DNA of 26,474 nt from contig CAYLWN010000013.1 of assembly GCA_964387625.1 (NCBI GenBank), positions 1 to 26,474 of the forward strand. The letters run 5' to 3'. A program made the position numbers and the translations under genes. This stretch comes from CAYLWN01 sp964387625. GTDB lineage: Bacteria; Patescibacteriota; Microgenomatia; UBA10105. Numbering within the stretch: position 1 is the first letter of the stretch; every line of letters begins with the position of its first letter. A model generated the notes under the pieces. The model was not told where the DNA came from and did not search any database. It worked only from the letters and a program-made list of their open reading frames with translations. This document shows positions 22,446 to 26,474 of the stretch, piece after piece.

Positions 22446-22474
22446 AGTATAAACTTCCGCTTGAAATCTGTCAA
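22446..22474 (-). promoter_or_regulatory. Consensus sigma-70-type promoter for thrS
   Basis: On the minus strand, TTGACA (22474-22469), exactly 17 nt, then TATACT (22451-22446). Transcription from about 22439 would begin at the foot of leader hairpin 1 and give a leader of about 250 nt. Confidence 0.78.
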
Positions 22475-22479
22475 ATTAT

Positions 22480-22579
22480 NNNNNNNNNNNNNNNNNNNNN
22501 NNNNNNNNNNNNNNNNNNNNNNNNNNNNNNNNNNNNNNNNNNNNNNNNNNNNNNNNNNNNNNNNNNNNNNNNNNNNNNN
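22480..22579. other. Assembly gap (100 N)
   Basis: Exactly 100 N in the divergent thrS / PRC-CBS spacer. The -35 region of the plus-strand promoter would fall inside it. Confidence 0.98.
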
Positions 22580-22590
22580 TTAAATCGAGC

Positions 22591-22596
22591 TATAAT
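22591..22596 (+). promoter_or_regulatory. -10 box of a candidate leaderless promoter
   Basis: Perfect TATAAT, 7 nt before the ATG at 22604. The -35 position falls in the N gap. Confidence 0.5.
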
Positions 22597-22603
22597 ATTG
22601 CGT

Positions 22604-23830
22604 ATGATCTATTTTTCAGAATTGAAAGGTAAATCAGTTCGAAATGAAAATAATCAAAAAATTGGGGTACTTGAAGACCTGACATTTTTGGCCGAAGATA
22701 CGCCAAAAATTACCAAATTGGTGATTAATAACAAATCACCGGATAAAATTATTATTCCGATTGAATATCTGTCTCCCAAAAGCATTGGTCTCACACACGA
22801 GACCATTTTTGTTAAAAATGACTATCATAGTTTGGAATTGCAGATCAATGAAATGTTTTTAGGAAAAAATTTATTGGACAAACAAATCATTGATTTGGTG
22901 GGTCACAAAGTGGTTAGAGTAAATGATATTGCATTACAGGATAAGCCGGAATTAAATGTAGTCGGAGTGGATGTGGGAGTTTTGGGAATCTTACGGTGGT
23001 TAAATTTAGATGGTATTTTGATCAAAGCCCACTCTTTTTTTAATATTCACATTTCCTCAAAATTATTACCTTGGGCAAATATTCAGCCATTGGAATTAGC
23101 CAGAGGTAAAGTAGTTTTGAAAAAAGAAGACAAGAAACTAAAACGCTTAAAGCCTGAAGATTTAGCTATTTATTTAAATAAAACAACCGTAGCTAATACA
23201 GTCAAAATATTAAAAATACTAAACATTGAACAGGCTGTTAAAGTCATCTCCAGCTTAAGTCCTAATTATCAGACTGCTCTATTTCAAACTATTAAAAGTG
23301 AGCAGGCATCAAATTATTTGTTTTTACTTCCTTTGGAACGGGCTGCAAATATTTTGCTTGATTTGTCGAAAAAAAAGCGAGGGATAATTTTATCCTTACT
23401 TGATGAAGAAAAACGCCAGGAATTGCTGCATTTAATAGAATTAACAAAAATTTCTGCCATAGGTAGAGCTTTGACGACTAAATGTTTATCAGTTCCTGCC
23501 AGCATGACAGTTAAACAAGTAATTAATCAAATAAAAACTGAAACTGAAGATTTTCCGGCATTGAATTATATTTATGTAACTAATGAAAATAAGCAATTAG
23601 TTGGCGCTTTAAGCTTACATGAATTACTGATGGAAAATTTTGATACACCGGTATATAAATTGATGAATCAAAATTTAATCATGATACATCTGAATACTCC
23701 AAAGGAACTGGCTATTAAAGACATGCTGCGTTATAAATTGGATGCTTTACCTGTAGTTGATAAAAACCGTAAAATATTGGGAATGGTGGTTTTGGATGAT
23801 TTAACAGATCAAATTCTGGAAAAAATATGA
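22604..23830 (+). CDS. PRC-barrel / MgtE N-domain / CBS-pair protein (predicted Mg sensor)
   Basis: The 408 residues have no membrane helix. In order: a PRC-barrel-like domain (IYFSELKGKSVRNENNQKIG, residues 2-65), a second one (DLVGHKVVRVNDIALQD, about 90-165), an MgtE_N-like superhelical region (DLAIYLNKTTVANTVKILK to LLDEEKRQELLHLI, about 185-285), and two CBS motifs (SVPASMTVKQVINQI and PVYKLMNQNLIMIHLNT, about 300-405). In MgtE channels the N and CBS domains sense cytoplasmic Mg and gate the pore. Here they form a separate protein whose stop overlaps the start of an Nramp-like transporter by 4 bp, so it probably regulates that pore. The start at 22604 was preferred to TTG at 22598 because it matches the PRC N-terminus and the -10 spacing. 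Confidence 0.85.
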   Translation: MIYFSELKGKSVRNENNQKIGVLEDLTFLAEDTPKITKLVINNKSPDKIIIPIEYLSPKSIGLTHETIFVKNDYHSLELQINEMFLGKNLLDKQIIDLVGHKVVRVNDIALQDKPELNVVGVDVGVLGILRWLNLDGILIKAHSFFNIHISSKLLPWANIQPLELARGKVVLKKEDKKLKRLKPEDLAIYLNKTTVANTVKILKILNIEQAVKVISSLSPNYQTALFQTIKSEQASNYLFLLPLERAANILLDLSKKKRGIILSLLDEEKRQELLHLIELTKISAIGRALTTKCLSVPASMTVKQVINQIKTETEDFPALNYIYVTNENKQLVGALSLHELLMENFDTPVYKLMNQNLIMIHLNTPKELAIKDMLRYKLDALPVVDKNRKILGMVVLDDLTDQILEKI

Positions 23831-25083
23831 GAAATTTTTTGGAAAAATTCAATTTTAACCGAATTAAAGGAAGATTATTGATTTTTTTGGCAGTCTTTGG
23901 TCCAGCTACTATCACAGCCATGGCTGATGATGATGCAGCAGGAGTGGCAACATATTCATTGGCTGGTGCTAAATTCGGTTATTCCATTTTATTTGTACTT
24001 TTAATTGTAACTTTGCTGTTGGCCATCACTCAGGAAATGGGTGTGAGAATTGCAACGGTCACGGGTAAAGGTTTGGGTGATTTGATACGTGAGCGGTTTG
24101 GGATCAAGGTTTCATTAGCTGTTTTTGCAGGACTGATGATTGCAAATTTTGGCACCATTATTGCCGATATGTCAGCCATAAAAGCCACATCTTTGATGTT
24201 TGGTTTGTCACCACTACCAGTGATCACAGGAATCATCATAATTTCATTTTTATTTGTTTTTAAAGGCAGTTACAAGACAAATCAAAATATTTTTCTGATT
24301 TCTACGTTATTTTATATTGCCTATATTATTTCCGCATTCAAAGCTAAACCGGATTGGAATTTAGCTTTAACCAGTTTAATTATCCCGAAAGGCATTGTTT
24401 TATCCAAAGAATTTATTTTTGCATCAATTGCTATTTTAGGTACCACAATTACACCCTGGGGTCAATTTTTTGTTAATAGTTTTGTGATAGATAAAAAATT
24501 GGGTTTAGATAAACTGAAATATGTGCAATTTGAAACATTTTTTGGGGCTTTTTTAACTAATTTTTTCTCATTTTTTATGATTGTAGCGACAGCCTCAACA
24601 CTTTTTGTAAATAATATTCCGTTGATTTCAGGAGAACAGGCAGCTTTGTCTATCAAACCTTTTGCCGGGGAGCTGGCCGGTACTTTATTTGCGTTTGGCA
24701 TGATGAATGCCGGATTTATGGGTATAGTTATCGTATCTTTGACAACTGCCTATGCTTTTGCTGAATTTTTTGGAGTGGAAGGTTCTTTGAACTCGACTTT
24801 TGAACAGGGAAAAACTTTCTATTTTCTGTTTTTAGTTCAATTAATTATTGCCGGAATTATTGTGATGATCCCTGCAGTTTCTTTATTTAAAATTGTATTT
24901 TATACCCAAGCTATAAACGGAGCCATAATGCCTTTTGTTTTCTTTTTCCTGCTCAAAATAACCAATAATCCAAGTTTAATGGGAAAACATACCAATGGTA
25001 AATTATATAATTATTTTGTAATTATTTCTTCAGTTGTAATTGTGGTTGCCTCAGTTTTTACAATTGCTAGTTATTGGTTGTAA
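23827..25083 (+). CDS. Nramp-related divalent metal transporter
   Basis: A 418-residue integral membrane protein with about 11 hydrophobic helices and the Nramp order of segments. FGPATITAMADDDAAGVATY occupies the TM1 position; the canonical DPGN metal motif is replaced by DDDAAG. TM6 has ILGTTITPWGQFFVNSF in place of the usual MPHN motif. Loss of these residues argues against classical Mn/Fe specificity; Nramp-related Mg transporters also depart from the motifs. The gene starts inside the stop of a MgtE_N/CBS protein (ATGA), and a terminator follows. Mg transport with the upstream protein as sensor is inference. Confidence 0.85.
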   Translation: MRNFLEKFNFNRIKGRLLIFLAVFGPATITAMADDDAAGVATYSLAGAKFGYSILFVLLIVTLLLAITQEMGVRIATVTGKGLGDLIRERFGIKVSLAVFAGLMIANFGTIIADMSAIKATSLMFGLSPLPVITGIIIISFLFVFKGSYKTNQNIFLISTLFYIAYIISAFKAKPDWNLALTSLIIPKGIVLSKEFIFASIAILGTTITPWGQFFVNSFVIDKKLGLDKLKYVQFETFFGAFLTNFFSFFMIVATASTLFVNNIPLISGEQAALSIKPFAGELAGTLFAFGMMNAGFMGIVIVSLTTAYAFAEFFGVEGSLNSTFEQGKTFYFLFLVQLIIAGIIVMIPAVSLFKIVFYTQAINGAIMPFVFFFLLKITNNPSLMGKHTNGKLYNYFVIISSVVIVVASVFTIASYWL

Positions 25084-25095
25084 ATCTTAAATCTT

Positions 25096-25114
25096 CCACC
25101 TCGGAGGTGGTTTT
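25096..25114 (+). terminator. Rho-independent terminator after the transporter gene
   Basis: CCACCT, loop CGG, AGGTGG, then TTTT, 12 bp after the stop codon. Confidence 0.8.
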
Positions 25115-25188
25115 CTCTTGACACCTCGGAAATTATTTTCTTTGTTAGAGATTTTTCTTTTATTTTTTTAAAAAAAACTTAAAAGTGA

Positions 25189-25194
25189 TATTAT
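25189..25194 (+). promoter_or_regulatory. Candidate -10 box, leaderless
   Basis: TATTAT ends 6 nt before the ATG at 25201. The -35 region (TTTTAA) is poor. Same spacing as at pilM. Confidence 0.35.
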
Positions 25195-25200
25195 TTATTT

Positions 25201-26100
25201 ATGGTAGATATTATAAAACCTCGTTTAAATACTTCAAAGCTACTTGGTGAATTAAAAATTCATGTAAGTAGATCAGAAAAAAAATTACTCAATCATCATA
25301 AAGAATCAGTTAGCTTTTTAGAAAAATTAGGAGTCACGCCTAAAACCATCCGGCATCATGCAGCTAAAATGGCTGCCACAACTGCAATGACCGGAATGAT
25401 GTTGTTATCAACACCTGCAATAGCCAGTCATCTGCCATTATCCGTATCAAAATATGCATCTTATTCATCACAAGAATTGCAAAGTTTATTAGGACATAAA
25501 ATTTCTGCTTTACTACCCACTGATACATTATTGTTAACCGACGAGACTGAAAAAACCATCAGTCAACTGGTAAAAGATATTTTTGCCATAGACATAAAAG
25601 CTAGTCTAAATAACGAAAAACTAAATCATAGTTATGGATATATCGGCGTTGAACAACATTTGCCCAGATATCCGGGAGATGACGTATTTCAACACGGCAA
25701 TTTGCAGGAAGCAGGGATGACTTCAGGTCGTGGCGCTTGGGGATATTTTGCGCAGTCGCGTGATGATTTAAATCAAGATTTAGTAAATCGCGAAAAATAT
25801 TATGTTGCTGTTCAGACTTTATATTTGCCTGATTGGGCTATTAGAACAAAATATTTAAGCGATTTTTATAAATATCGTAAAGTGGCTGTGATAAATCCAA
25901 CGAACGGAAAAGTAATTATTTGCGATATTGCAGATAGTGGTCCATCCAATACGACAGGAAAACAATTTGGCGGATCTCCGGAGGTGATGCAATATCTTAA
26001 TTTAAAAGATGGCAGTCAAAAAGGAAAAGTTGTAGTGTTTTTTGTAGACGATCCCAGAGATGAAATACCTTTGGGACCGGTAGAGTATAATCGGAAATAG
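25201..26100 (+). CDS. Predicted exported protein with possible double-psi beta-barrel C-terminal domain
   Basis: 299 residues. A charged, Lys/His-rich N-terminal region (LNHHKESVSFLEKLG) precedes a hydrophobic stretch (AATTAMTGMMLLSTPAIASH, about residues 58-77) that resembles a late signal sequence or anchor with an AxA-type cleavage site. The C-terminal part (about 165-299) has SGRGAWGYFAQSRDDL, YYVAVQTLYLPDWAI, KVAVINPTNGKVIICDIADS, GPSNTTGKQFGGSPEVMQYL and KGKVVVFFVDDP. The pattern of strands around a DIADSGP-type motif recalls RlpA-like barrel folds, but I cannot assign the family firmly. No catalytic residues are proven. It could act at the cell wall. Confidence 0.7.
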   Translation: MVDIIKPRLNTSKLLGELKIHVSRSEKKLLNHHKESVSFLEKLGVTPKTIRHHAAKMAATTAMTGMMLLSTPAIASHLPLSVSKYASYSSQELQSLLGHKISALLPTDTLLLTDETEKTISQLVKDIFAIDIKASLNNEKLNHSYGYIGVEQHLPRYPGDDVFQHGNLQEAGMTSGRGAWGYFAQSRDDLNQDLVNREKYYVAVQTLYLPDWAIRTKYLSDFYKYRKVAVINPTNGKVIICDIADSGPSNTTGKQFGGSPEVMQYLNLKDGSQKGKVVVFFVDDPRDEIPLGPVEYNRK

Positions 26101-26121
26101 GTTATTAAAACCTATATCCAT

Positions 26122-26148
26122 CCTGAGACAAATATAATAAGTCGAAGG
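26122..26148 (+). repeat. Degenerate family A repeat
   Basis: CCTGAG, then an AT-rich spacer, then GTCGAAGG: the conserved ends without the inner stem. It lies between the exported protein and the last gene. Confidence 0.5.
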
Positions 26149-26162
26149 ATTCTAAAAATCAT

Positions 26163-26474
26163 ATGTCTAAAATATTTTATGACCACCTGATCATTATTGA
26201 GGAAATTACTTTAGTTTTGGATAAACATAACTTAAATATAAAAGAAAGACAGGAAATTTTAAATTATGTAGATCAATCCATGCACCACCATATTTTAGAT
26301 ACAATTCTGACTCATTTACCCAAACATCATCATGAGCAATTTTTATCTAAATTTCATGCTGCACCACATGATACAAAATTAATTGAATTTATCAAAGAAA
26401 AAGTCAATATAGACATTGAAAAAGAAATTTTAAAAGTTGCAAATAAAGTAAAAAAAGAAGTTATTAAGTTAATT
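26163..26474 (+). CDS. Hypothetical protein, histidine-rich, 3' partial
   Basis: 104 residues are visible, with no stop before the window end. It begins SKIFYDHLIIIEEITLVLDK and contains clusters MHHHILDTILTHLPKHHHE and FHAAPHDTKLIEFIKEK, then a Lys-rich helix. The sequence is soluble and predicted helical. The His pattern could bind metal but no family is recognised. The start at 26163 is the first ATG in an otherwise open frame, and no clear Shine-Dalgarno site precedes it. Confidence 0.7.
   Translation, partial: MSKIFYDHLIIIEEITLVLDKHNLNIKERQEILNYVDQSMHHHILDTILTHLPKHHHEQFLSKFHAAPHDTKLIEFIKEKVNIDIEKEILKVANKVKKEVIKLI

Overview
The window is a strongly AT-rich bacterial segment, most consistent with a Candidate Phyla Radiation (Patescibacteria) genome, probably of the Microgenomates type. 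This placement is inference from four things: a PilX-like/PilM/PilN/PilO pilus cluster, ribosomal and tRNA-synthetase operons with many usual members missing, shortened synthetases, and abundant small palindromic repeats between genes. The standard code (TGA as stop) fits every intact gene. Two runs of exactly 100 N (9599-9698 and 22480-22579) look like scaffold gaps of unknown true size.

Layout. 2-5209 (+): a surface-type protein cut by the window edge, a PilX-like minor pilin, a stand-alone GIY-YIG nuclease set between inverted hairpins, then pilM, pilN and pilO. 5256-11818 (-): tyrS, a 34-residue membrane peptide, a decayed second GIY-YIG gene, recG (with a gap), rpmF, nusB, rnc, rpsP, khpA and trmD. 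This resembles the usual bacterial rpmF...rnc and rpsP...trmD blocks, but the fatty-acid/phospholipid genes, rimM and rplS are absent. 12012-14615 (+): a class A penicillin-binding protein. 14753-22188 (-): thrS, infC, rpmI, rplT, an alaX-pheS fusion and pheT, the same order as in E. coli. 22604-25083 (+): a PRC-barrel/MgtE_N/CBS protein overlapping an Nramp-like transporter. 25201-26474 (+): a predicted exported protein and a partial histidine-rich protein.

Most notable points. (1) Two hairpin repeat families occur as inverted pairs at about ten sites. One pair brackets an intact GIY-YIG gene and another brackets a broken one, which suggests a REP/MITE-like mobile system using a GIY-YIG nuclease. 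(2) Short repeats of the intergenic kinds are found in frame inside thrS, recG and pheS. (3) A tRNA-editing domain of the AlaX type is fused to a complete PheS, with two of its four expected zinc ligands replaced. (4) thrS has a consensus promoter and a leader of about 250 nt that contains a helix, a seven-base UGGAACC bulge and a second helix, the shape of a T-box antiterminator. (5) Several genes have a -10 box only 6-7 nt before ATG, which suggests leaderless transcripts. (6) A soluble MgtE-like magnesium sensor is translationally coupled to a non-MgtE pore.
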